From the NCBI GenBank assembly GCA_963922565.1, contig CAWUIQ010000099.1:1-10752 (forward strand): 10,752 nt of DNA, in the 5' to 3' direction. Below, piece after piece: positions 1 to 5,787 of this stretch (position 1 is the stretch's first letter; each line of letters opens with the position of its first letter). The position numbers and the translations under genes were made by a program. The notes beneath the pieces were generated by a model. The model was not told the DNA's origin. It made no database searches and worked only from the letters and a program-made list of their open reading frames with translations. Source of the DNA: JBCBKL01 sp963922565 (lineage in GTDB: Bacteria; Pseudomonadota; Alphaproteobacteria; Rhodobacterales; Rhodobacteraceae).

Positions 1-29
1 GCGCTCAAGCGAAACAAAAGTCGTGTCAT
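1..29 (-). CDS. Possible start of a divergent gene, cut by the left edge
   Basis: Reading leftward, an ATG at 29-27 opens a frame that stays open to the window edge, giving MTRLLFRLS and then a partial codon. It is preceded by a strong Shine-Dalgarno match (AGGGAGAG on the - strand, bases 42-35) at 5-nt spacing. That is better than chance expectation for a random ATG and fits a divergent arrangement with the gene starting at 192. Only nine residues are visible, mildly hydrophobic and basic, so no function can be assigned. In related genomes, regulators or sensor kinases for formaldehyde or methanol metabolism can sit in such a position, but nothing here proves that. Confidence 0.35.
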
Positions 30-100
30 TTGTTCTCTCCCTGGGCGCATCTCCGCCCTCTTTCGACGGGTTGTAGTCGCTCACGCTGCAGCGCGGTATT

Positions 101-141
101 GGACTTTGGTTGCGCTGCGCCCCGACTCAGGACCAAAGTCC
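101..141. repeat. Perfect 10-bp inverted repeat in the leader
   Basis: GGACTTTGGT at 101-110 is exactly complementary to ACCAAAGTCC at 132-141, with a 21-nt spacer (a further G-U pair is possible at 111/131). As RNA it would form a stable stem about 50 nt before the start codon at 192. As DNA, the arm centres are 31 bp apart, close to three helical turns. There is no U-run after the stem, so it is not a standard intrinsic terminator. An operator or a leader hairpin are both possible. Confidence 0.6.
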
Positions 142-179
142 TATTTGGATGGGATTTGTTGGCTTGGTACCTTGGTGTT

Positions 180-185
180 GGGAGG
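180..185 (+). promoter_or_regulatory. Ribosome binding site deciding the start at 192
   Basis: GGGAGG at 180-185 sits 6 nt before the ATG at 192. It supports that start over an in-frame ATG at base 30, which would add 54 residues with no signal peptide at the front. The start at 192 gives a clean signal peptide. Confidence 0.75.
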
Positions 186-191
186 CCTATC

Positions 192-1355
192 ATGCGAAAA
201 ATCGCAGCAATCGCAGCGGTTTGCTTTTGTGCAAACACCGCTGGCGCCGATGTCGCGCTGACAATCAACTATCTGCATGTGGAAATCGCTGCCCCACCCA
301 CGCTATCGAACCTCGACCCCGAACCGGATGACATTGGCATCGCCGGTGCGCTGACCGGTCTCGACGACAACAACACGACCGGGCGGTTTCTGAACCAGAC
401 CTACACGCTGAACACCATTTCTGTCCCAGAAGACGATGATCCGGTGGCCGCGGCCCGCAAGGCGCTGCTGGAATCGCCATACCTTGTGATGGACGCACCG
501 GCAGCCACACAATTGCAGGTCGCTGATCTTGCAGAGGCACAGGGTGCCCTTCTCTTCAATGCCAGCGATGGCGACGTGGCGATGCGCAACGATGCGTGCC
601 GTAGCAATCTCCTGCACACGAAACCCTCCGATGCCATGCGGACAGATGCGCTTGCCCAGATGTTTGTCAAAAAGCGCTGGACCGACCTTGTGATGATCTC
701 CGGCAGTTATCCCGCTGATCTCGCCTATGCCGCTGCCATGCGGCGGTCGTTGACCAAGTTCGGTCTGGAGCTTCAGGCAGAAAAGGAATGGGTATTTGAT
801 GCCGATATGCGCCGGAACGCCGCGCAAGAGGTGCCTCTCTTTACACAGGATTTCGGTGACTACGACGCGCTGATCGTGGCCGATGAAGTCGAGGATTTCG
901 GGCGGTACATCCTCTATAACACATGGGAGGCCCGCCCGGTCGTCGGGTCCGAAGGTCTGAGCGCTCAGACCTGGGCGCCTGTCGTCGAACAATGGGGTGC
1001 CGCCCAGCTTCAAAGCCGTTTTGAAAAGGCCCATGGCCGAGCCATGGAGCCGCAGGATTATGCAGCATGGGCGGCAGTTCGGACATTGGGAGAGGCCGTG
1101 ACCAGAACCGACACCGGCGATGCCGAGATCTTGCGCGACTATATCCTGTCCGACGCCTTCGAACTCGCCGGCTTCAAAGGGCGACCGCTGACCTATCGCG
1201 ACTGGAACGGCCAGTTGCGCCAGCCGATACCCATCGTACACCCAAGGGCCTTGGTCGCATTGGCGCCGCTGGACGGGTTCCTGCACCAGACCAACGAGCT
1301 CGACAGCCTCGGGCTCGACCGACCGGAAAGCCAATGCGCGGCGTTCGCCGACTGA
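192..1355 (+). CDS. Periplasmic substrate-binding protein of PQQ-alcohol-dehydrogenase-associated ABC system
   Basis: This 387-residue exported protein is the presumed ligand-binding component of the ABC system encoded downstream. Residues 1-19 form a signal peptide (basic MRK, hydrophobic core, AGA cleavage site before D20). The body looks like a type I periplasmic-binding fold of the branched-chain amino acid receptor kind. The C-terminal part, with RDWNGQLRQPI, the run PRALVALAPLDGFLHQ and then NELDSLG, matches my memory of the PQQ-dependent alcohol dehydrogenase ABC binding-protein family (TIGR03863). The start at 192 is set by GGGAGG six bases upstream. It heads a same-strand group of six genes. 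The ligand is unknown: such systems sit beside PQQ dehydrogenases, and homologous clusters affect lanthanide-dependent growth, so a metal complex or dehydrogenase-linked compound is inferred. Its pairing with an ABC-2 permease is unusual for a binding protein. Confidence 0.85.
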   Translation: MRKIAAIAAVCFCANTAGADVALTINYLHVEIAAPPTLSNLDPEPDDIGIAGALTGLDDNNTTGRFLNQTYTLNTISVPEDDDPVAAARKALLESPYLVMDAPAATQLQVADLAEAQGALLFNASDGDVAMRNDACRSNLLHTKPSDAMRTDALAQMFVKKRWTDLVMISGSYPADLAYAAAMRRSLTKFGLELQAEKEWVFDADMRRNAAQEVPLFTQDFGDYDALIVADEVEDFGRYILYNTWEARPVVGSEGLSAQTWAPVVEQWGAAQLQSRFEKAHGRAMEPQDYAAWAAVRTLGEAVTRTDTGDAEILRDYILSDAFELAGFKGRPLTYRDWNGQLRQPIPIVHPRALVALAPLDGFLHQTNELDSLGLDRPESQCAAFAD

Positions 1356-1437
1356 TGCCAACTTGCAAAGGCGCAGAACACTCAACGGAATGGCAGGGCC
1401 TGTGCCCCCGTTCCTGACCTCAAGAAAGGACCGACAT

Positions 1438-2403
1438 ATGAAAATGCTGCCGATCCTCGCCGCACTCGCCCTGCCCGCCGCAGCCAGTGCCGACGAAATC
1501 TGGGTCACGAATGAAAAAGACGACACGATCAGCGTGATCGACGTCGAAACCTTGGAAGTGGTTCGGACCATCGACACCGGCGAGCGGCCCCGCGGCATCA
1601 CCTTCGCCAAAGACTATTCGGTCGTCTATATCTGCGCCTCAGACAGCGACACGGTTCAGGTCATGGATCCAGAGACCGGGCGGATCCTGCACAACCTGCC
1701 TTCGGGCGAAGATCCTGAACAATTCGTGCTGCACCCGGATAATCGCCGTCTCTACATCGCGAACGAAGACGATGCCATCACGACCGTTGTCGACACTGAA
1801 ACCCGCACGGTCATCGCCCAGATCGACGTCGGCGTCGAACCCGAAGGTATGGCGGTCTCACCCGACGGCAAGATCGCCATCACCACTTCCGAGACGACCA
1901 ATATGGCGCATTGGATCGACACGGAAACCGAACAGCTTTTTGCCAACACATTGGTCGATAGCCGACCGCGCCATGCCGAGTTTGCGCGCGATGGAACTGA
2001 ACTATGGGTCAGCGCCGAGATTGGCGGCACGATCAGCGTCTTCGACGTTGCCACGCAGACCGAAAAGGCCAAGATCGAATTCGAGGTGCAAGGGGTTCAT
2101 CCTGACCGGGTCCAGCCCGTCGGCTTTGAATTCGGCCCCGATGAACGGGTGGCCTTCGTGGCGCTCGGGCCGTCCAACCACGTGGCGGTCGTCAGCGCCC
2201 AGACCTTCGAGGTCGAGGATTATATCCTGGTCGGCAGGCGGGTGTGGCACATGGCGTTCAACGCCGACAAGTCGCTGCTATTCACCACCAATGGGGTCTC
2301 GGGCGATGTGACGATCATCGATGTGGCCAGCCGCGAGGCCATCAAGACCGTCAAGGTCGGCCGCTTCCCGTGGGGCGCCGCATTCCGCCCGACAGGATCG
2401 TGA
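1438..2403 (+). CDS. Exported YVTN-type beta-propeller, PQQ-dependent catabolism-associated
   Basis: This 321-residue protein is almost entirely YVTN repeats. A signal peptide covers residues 1-18 (AAASA, then DE). Seven repeats of about 40 residues follow, each with a strand such as IWVTN, YIANE or WVSAE, then a turn, a 'V-D-x-x-T/S' strand and a 'G-x-x-P-x-G' type turn, so a closed seven-bladed propeller is predicted. This matches the PQQ-dependent catabolism-associated propeller family (TIGR03866). No enzyme motif is visible, and it is probably a periplasmic scaffold or partner protein. The start follows AGAAAGGA at 1423-1430 with 7-nt spacing; an ATG two codons on (1444) is a poorer choice. 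It lies 82 bp after the binding-protein gene and 46 bp before the next, in keeping with one operon. Its biochemical role in this family is not established. Confidence 0.85.
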   Translation: MKMLPILAALALPAAASADEIWVTNEKDDTISVIDVETLEVVRTIDTGERPRGITFAKDYSVVYICASDSDTVQVMDPETGRILHNLPSGEDPEQFVLHPDNRRLYIANEDDAITTVVDTETRTVIAQIDVGVEPEGMAVSPDGKIAITTSETTNMAHWIDTETEQLFANTLVDSRPRHAEFARDGTELWVSAEIGGTISVFDVATQTEKAKIEFEVQGVHPDRVQPVGFEFGPDERVAFVALGPSNHVAVVSAQTFEVEDYILVGRRVWHMAFNADKSLLFTTNGVSGDVTIIDVASREAIKTVKVGRFPWGAAFRPTGS

Positions 2404-2449
2404 ATAGGCCCCGACCGGCCCCAGATAAATCAAAAGAAGGATCACGAAA

Positions 2450-2893
2450 ATGAAACACGTCGTTGCCCTCGCAGCCTGCCTGGCGCTCTCGCTTCCCGCT
2501 CTAGCAGACGACGATGACGATACGGGCTTTGGCGCGGCGGGCCTGCTGTCCGGCAAGAATAAGGAAGACCTGCCGCCCATCATCCTGTCGGCGGGCGAAC
2601 CCATCAGCGGCGCCCCGTGGGAGCTGAAATCGGGCACCTATTACGAATTCGAAATCCAAGGCGACGGCAGCCAGGAACTCGCGCTCGTCGGCCCCGAATT
2701 CTTCCGTGCGATTTGGATCGACGAGATCGTGGTCGAAGGGCTCGAAATCCGCCCACTGGGCCTCGACAGCATCGAATTCGACGAGGCCGGTGAGATGGAA
2801 ATCGGCTTTGTCGCGATCAAGCCGGGCAGCTACTACATGAAAATCCCCGGCTCGACCGGAGAGACCCAGCGCGTGGAAATCGTGATCAAGTGA
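2450..2893 (+). CDS. Small exported protein with cupredoxin-like C-terminus lacking copper ligands
   Basis: This 147-residue protein has a signal peptide at 1-19 (ALA cleavage) followed at once by five aspartates (20-24). Residues from about 60 to 147 show a beta-sandwich pattern reminiscent of cupredoxin_1 proteins: a 'GPEFFRAIWI' segment, 'LGLDSIEFDEAGE', then 'FVAIKPGSYYMKIPG'. In true cupredoxins the last loop carries Cys, His and Met ligands; here the mature chain has no Cys or His and only two Met (116 and 130), so type 1 copper binding is not expected. The start is supported by AAGAAGGA at 2434-2441 with 8-nt spacing. It sits between the propeller and ATPase genes, so a role as an accessory periplasmic component of that ABC system is inferred. 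I do not recognise a named family. Confidence 0.7.
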   Translation: MKHVVALAACLALSLPALADDDDDTGFGAAGLLSGKNKEDLPPIILSAGEPISGAPWELKSGTYYEFEIQGDGSQELALVGPEFFRAIWIDEIVVEGLEIRPLGLDSIEFDEAGEMEIGFVAIKPGSYYMKIPGSTGETQRVEIVIK

Positions 2894-2937
2894 GCCATCG
2901 TTTGCCCTTGGGCGTTCTCCCGGCTACCACGATGTGA

Positions 2938-3648
2938 ATGAGCCTGCGCGTCGATCATCTGAGTTATGCCTATGGAGCCAAGACCGCGCTTGATGACGTG
3001 TCATTCGTGGTCGAGGCCGGTCAGTTCTGCGCGCTGCTCGGGCCGAACGGTGCGGGTAAGAGCACCCTTTATGCCTTGCTGTCCCGCCTGCTCATCCCGG
3101 ACCATGGATCGATCGAAATTGCGGGCCACCCTCTGAACGAAAACCCCGGGGCAGCGCTCGCCAAGCTCGGGATCGTGTTTCAGCAATCCACGCTCGATCT
3201 CGATCTGACGGTTCGGCAAAACATGCGTTACTTCGCGGCCCTTCACGGCATTTCCGGCCAAGACGCCGAGAGCCGTATCGACGCGGCCCTCGAACGGCTA
3301 GAGATGCGCGAGCGGGATCAGGAAAAGGCCCGGGCGCTCAACGGCGGCCACCGCAGGCGGACAGAGATTGCGAGGGCACTAATCCATCAGCCCGACATTT
3401 TGCTGCTGGATGAGCCGACGGTTGGGCTCGATGCCGCTGCCCGACAGGCAATCACGAAACACGCTCACGACCTGGCCAAGGACGGCACCACGATCCTCTG
3501 GGCAACCCACCTGACAGATGAGATCTGGCCCGACGATCGGTTGGTGGTGTTGCACCAGGCGCGCATCCTGCATGACGGTGTGGCAAGCGATCTCGGCCCC
3601 GACCTCAAGACCCGGTTCCTCAGCATGACCGGAGCAGCGGCCGCATGA
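2938..3648 (+). CDS. ABC transporter ATP-binding protein, PQQ-alcohol-dehydrogenase-associated
   Basis: This 236-residue protein is the ATPase that would drive the adjacent permease at the inner membrane. Walker A GPNGAGKST is at 35-43, Q-loop Q82, signature at 134-139, Walker B ILLLDE at 154-159 with catalytic E159, D-loop at 163-165 and switch H191. All catalytic residues are present. The signature reads LNGGHR rather than LSGGQ; I recall this variant as usual in the PQQ-linked family (TIGR03864). A stop codon at 2935-2937 directly precedes the ATG in the same frame, so translation cannot begin upstream. No good Shine-Dalgarno sequence is seen before 2938, which suggests coupling to the upstream gene or weak initiation. 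The stop overlaps the permease start (ATGA). The ABC-2 class partner hints at export-type architecture, although related clusters have been linked to lanthanide acquisition. Confidence 0.9.
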   Translation: MSLRVDHLSYAYGAKTALDDVSFVVEAGQFCALLGPNGAGKSTLYALLSRLLIPDHGSIEIAGHPLNENPGAALAKLGIVFQQSTLDLDLTVRQNMRYFAALHGISGQDAESRIDAALERLEMRERDQEKARALNGGHRRRTEIARALIHQPDILLLDEPTVGLDAAARQAITKHAHDLAKDGTTILWATHLTDEIWPDDRLVVLHQARILHDGVASDLGPDLKTRFLSMTGAAAA

Positions 3649-4433
3649 TCTATCTGACGGCCCTGCGCGCGATCGTGCATCGCGAAGCACTGCGTTTCAT
3701 TCACCAGCGCGAACGGTTCCTGTCGGCTCTCGTCAGGCCGCTGGTGTGGCTATTGGTCTTCGCCGCCGGTTTCCGCGCGGCACTCGGGCTGTCGATCATT
3801 CCGCCCTACCAGACTTATATCCCATACGAGACCTACATCGTCCCCGGCCTTTGCGGCATGGTGCTGCTGTTCAACGGAATGCAGTCGAGCTTCAGCCTCG
3901 TCTATGACCGCGAAATGGGATCGATGCGGCTGCTGCTGACATCGCCCCTGCCCCGCTGGTGGTTGCTGACCTGCAAGCTGATCGGCAGTTCAGCGATCTC
4001 GATCCTTCAGGTCTATGCGTTTCTTGGCATCGCCTACGCCTATGGGATCAAGGCGCCGCTTTGGGGATATGTAACGGTCTTGCCGGCACTGCTGATCGCG
4101 GGGCTGATGCTGGGGGCGCTCGGGCTTTTCCTCTCCAGCTTTATCAGGCAACTCGAAAATTTCGCGGGTGTGATGAACTTCGTCATCTTCCCGATGTTCT
4201 TTCTGTCCTCTGCGCTCTACCCGCTTTGGAAAATGGCGGAAAGCAGCGAGCTGCTGCATGACATCTGCGCCGCCAATCCGTTCACCCACGCGGTCGAGTT
4301 GATCCGTTTTGCGCTTTATATGCAGTGGAACGGCAGCGCGCTTGGATGGACCTTGCTGGCCACGGCCATATTCCTTGCCCTTGCGATATGGGGGTACGAT
4401 CCGGCCCGGGCGGGAAAACGTCATACCGGCTGA
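3645..4433 (+). CDS. ABC-2 type permease of the PQQ-associated ABC system
   Basis: This 262-residue inner-membrane protein has about six predicted hydrophobic spans, near residues 29-50, 63-84, 109-133, 141-165, 172-194 and 233-250. Typical ABC-2 features are present: an amphipathic N-terminal helix, a cytoplasmic 'YDREMGSMRLLLTSPLPR' coupling segment after span 2, and a conserved 'NPFTHAVELIRFAL' stretch before the last span. Length and layout fit the alcohol-ABC permease family (TIGR03861, PedC-like in Pseudomonas putida). The ATG overlaps the ATPase stop by 4 nt, so the two are almost certainly translationally coupled and form one transporter. Direction of transport and substrate cannot be read from the sequence. 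It is followed by 72 bp before the Sel1 gene, which has its own ribosome binding site. Confidence 0.9.
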   Translation: MIYLTALRAIVHREALRFIHQRERFLSALVRPLVWLLVFAAGFRAALGLSIIPPYQTYIPYETYIVPGLCGMVLLFNGMQSSFSLVYDREMGSMRLLLTSPLPRWWLLTCKLIGSSAISILQVYAFLGIAYAYGIKAPLWGYVTVLPALLIAGLMLGALGLFLSSFIRQLENFAGVMNFVIFPMFFLSSALYPLWKMAESSELLHDICAANPFTHAVELIRFALYMQWNGSALGWTLLATAIFLALAIWGYDPARAGKRHTG

Positions 4434-4505
4434 CATGACTTACGACCATGTCATCGCAGATTTCAGCGCGATCATCTGCTATGAAGACCCCAGAAAGGGA
4501 GAGCC

Positions 4506-5048
4506 ATGCGTATCTTGGTCATTGCCACACTGATCTTCGGCACGCCTGTTCTGGCAGATGAGACTGTCGAAGACGAAGGCGGGTCGCTCAATCCGCCCGA
4601 GATGGGGATCGCGCGGGTGATGGAAAACATCCGGCAGGGCAAGCCTGACATGATGACCTGCGCGTCTGGCTATTACATCACCAAGAAGGGCGACCACGAA
4701 ACCGCGCGCGAGCTTTTCGAAGGCTGCGCCAATGCGGGCTGGACCGGCACCATGACGTGGATGAGCCAGCTTGAAAACAACGGCCTTGGCGGCGACTACA
4801 ACCCCGACGCTGCCGCGGAATGGGATAGGCGCGCTGCGGAACTAGGCGATCCGGTGGGCAAGTTCAATTACGGGCTCGACCTGATGCGTGGCCACGGCGT
4901 CACCCAAAACGAAGAGCTTGGACGCCAATACGTCGACGAAGCGGCGAGCGAAGGGCTTGCGGTCGCCAAGCGATTGCAGGACGCTGGCTATGACCTCGAT
5001 GAGGTCACGCCTGATGCGGATAACTGGAAATACGCGCCGGTTTTCTAG
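4506..5048 (+). CDS. Exported Sel1-repeat protein
   Basis: This 180-residue protein has a short signal peptide (1-17, VLA then DE). From about residue 53 it shows Sel1/TPR-like helix-turn-helix repeats: a degenerate one with 'DHETARELFEGCANAG', one with 'NPDAAAEWDRRAAELGD', and the clearest with 'GHGVTQNEELGRQYVDEAASEG'. The mature protein has two cysteines (C52 and C74) that could form a disulfide in the periplasm. Such repeats usually mediate protein-protein contacts, so an adaptor role is likely. AAAGGGAG at 4494-4501 gives a strong ribosome binding site for this start. It is the last gene on the + strand and may belong to the transporter operon, 72 bp behind the permease; whether it acts with the transporter is inference from position only. 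Confidence 0.75.
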   Translation: MRILVIATLIFGTPVLADETVEDEGGSLNPPEMGIARVMENIRQGKPDMMTCASGYYITKKGDHETARELFEGCANAGWTGTMTWMSQLENNGLGGDYNPDAAAEWDRRAAELGDPVGKFNYGLDLMRGHGVTQNEELGRQYVDEAASEGLAVAKRLQDAGYDLDEVTPDADNWKYAPVF

Positions 5049-5157
5049 GTCCGACAGTCTTGACGGGTCGCTGTCACCATGTCTGCAGTCAGCCGATCCG
5101 GAATGTTACTTTCGATAATAGTTCTGTAGCATAATCAAATTTCGCGGCGCCCTAGGG
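5049..5157. other. Convergent intergenic gap without a clear terminator
   Basis: Two genes end facing each other across this 109-bp gap. I see only a weak 5-bp stem (GACAG 5053-5057 with CTGTC 5071-5075, 13-nt loop), an A/T-rich patch around 5105-5145 and a CCCTAGGG palindrome near 5151-5158. None is followed by a U-run on either strand, so no intrinsic terminator is called. Confidence 0.4.
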
Positions 5158-5679
5158 TCATTCGATCACAAGGACGGGGAGCCAATGGCTATCCGGCTCT
5201 CCCGGTTCGAGATGCTTGGCCTCGACCGGACGCAGGTTACCGGTATCTGGCGGGGCCGAGAGAATATCCATGTCCATCTCATGCAGCGCACCGACCAGTC
5301 GCCCGTTGTCGTCTTCCAGAACGTAATAGACCCCGTTCCACATGTTGATCCCGTATTCGGTCGCGCCCTTCCACAGAAACAGGAAGTCATATTCCAGATC
5401 GGTCAGATCATCACCAATCTGGCGGGTGATCTCGTAGGGATAGGGGACATGGCACCAGTGCTTGGCCGGTCCTTCGAGACAGCGAAAAGGGCGCATCGAC
5501 AGAAAATGATCGGTAAAAGGCGCCTCGGCCATCGTAACGGAGTAACGGCCGTCCTCGGCCAGATCGATCTCTGCAATCTGGATGCGCGTGCCGTCCGCCG
5601 CTTCTAGATAGACGTTTTGGATTTCGGCATAGCCCGCACCGGCTGTCAGGGTCGCACCAAGTGTGATCGCTTTTAACAT
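5158..5679 (-). CDS. Exported protein of unknown function
   Basis: This 173-residue protein begins with a signal-like segment (residues 1-18, GAGYA then EI). The mature part is acidic and rich in aromatic residues, with two cysteines nine apart (C67 and C76, in 'RCLEGPAKHWCHVPYPYE') that could form a disulfide, then 'DDLTDLEYDFLFLWK' and 'NMWNGVYYVLEDDNG'. There are no membrane spans after the signal and no enzyme motif I recognise. A very good ribosome binding site (GGGGAGGAA on the - strand, 5695-5687, 7-nt spacing) fixes the start. A -10-like TAGAAT lies on the - strand at 5708-5703 without a matching -35. It stands alone, 108 bp downstream of dnaE2 on the same strand and convergent with the Sel1 gene. 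I do not recognise the family; a periplasmic location is the only supported inference. Confidence 0.7.
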   Translation of the reverse strand: MLKAITLGATLTAGAGYAEIQNVYLEAADGTRIQIAEIDLAEDGRYSVTMAEAPFTDHFLSMRPFRCLEGPAKHWCHVPYPYEITRQIGDDLTDLEYDFLFLWKGATEYGINMWNGVYYVLEDDNGRLVGALHEMDMDILSAPPDTGNLRPVEAKHLEPGEPDSHWLPVLVIE

Positions 5680-5717
5680 CGCGCCGTTCCTCCCCGTATG
5701 GCATTCTAAGTGGCGAG

Positions 5718-5750
5718 GCGGGGCTGAGCATTACGACCTTGGTGCCCCGC
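5718..5750. repeat. GC-rich 7-bp inverted repeat between dnaE2 and the unknown gene
   Basis: GCGGGGC at 5718-5724 pairs exactly with GCCCCGC at 5744-5750 across a 19-nt spacer. It lies after the dnaE2 stop and before the start of the exported unknown gene. No U-run follows on the - strand, so it is at best a Rho-assisted terminator hairpin or an operator; chance is also possible in GC-rich DNA. Confidence 0.3.
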
Positions 5751-5787
5751 ATCTGAGGCATTGCCTAGAGTGAACCTTGAGCGATCC

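Larger units (their letters stand above)
30..191. promoter_or_regulatory. Putative divergent promoter region and leader
   Basis: This 162-bp stretch separates the leftward start at 29 from the rightward start at 192. It holds a 10-bp palindrome (CGCTGCAGCG, 84-93), a perfect 10-bp inverted repeat (101-110 and 132-141), and a G/T-rich, C-poor strand from about 142 to 185 running into the ribosome binding site. I found no convincing sigma-70 -35/-10 pair on either strand. The promoter role is inferred from gene layout. Confidence 0.4.

Noticed and set aside
30..191. N-terminal extension of the binding protein from an ATG at base 30
   Set aside because: The extension lacks a signal peptide at its front, while the ATG at 192 has GGGAGG in place and a clean signal peptide.
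303..1610. Long open frame (435 codons) on the - strand over the binding-protein gene
   Set aside because: It is antisense to a well-supported exported protein, has no recognisable domain, and long antisense frames are common in GC-rich coding DNA.
4435..4533. Short + strand frame beginning MTYDHVIADF between permease and Sel1 genes
   Set aside because: Only 32 codons, runs into the Sel1 gene in another frame, and has no ribosome binding site of its own.
5049..5157. Possible intrinsic terminator in the convergent gap
   Set aside because: The best stem is 5 bp with a 13-nt loop and there is no U-run on either strand.
5680..5787. LexA-type box (GAAC/GTTC with 7-nt spacing) near the unknown gene
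   Set aside because: GAAC at 5772 is followed after seven bases by GATC, and other GTTC words lack a second half; no full match found in any gap.
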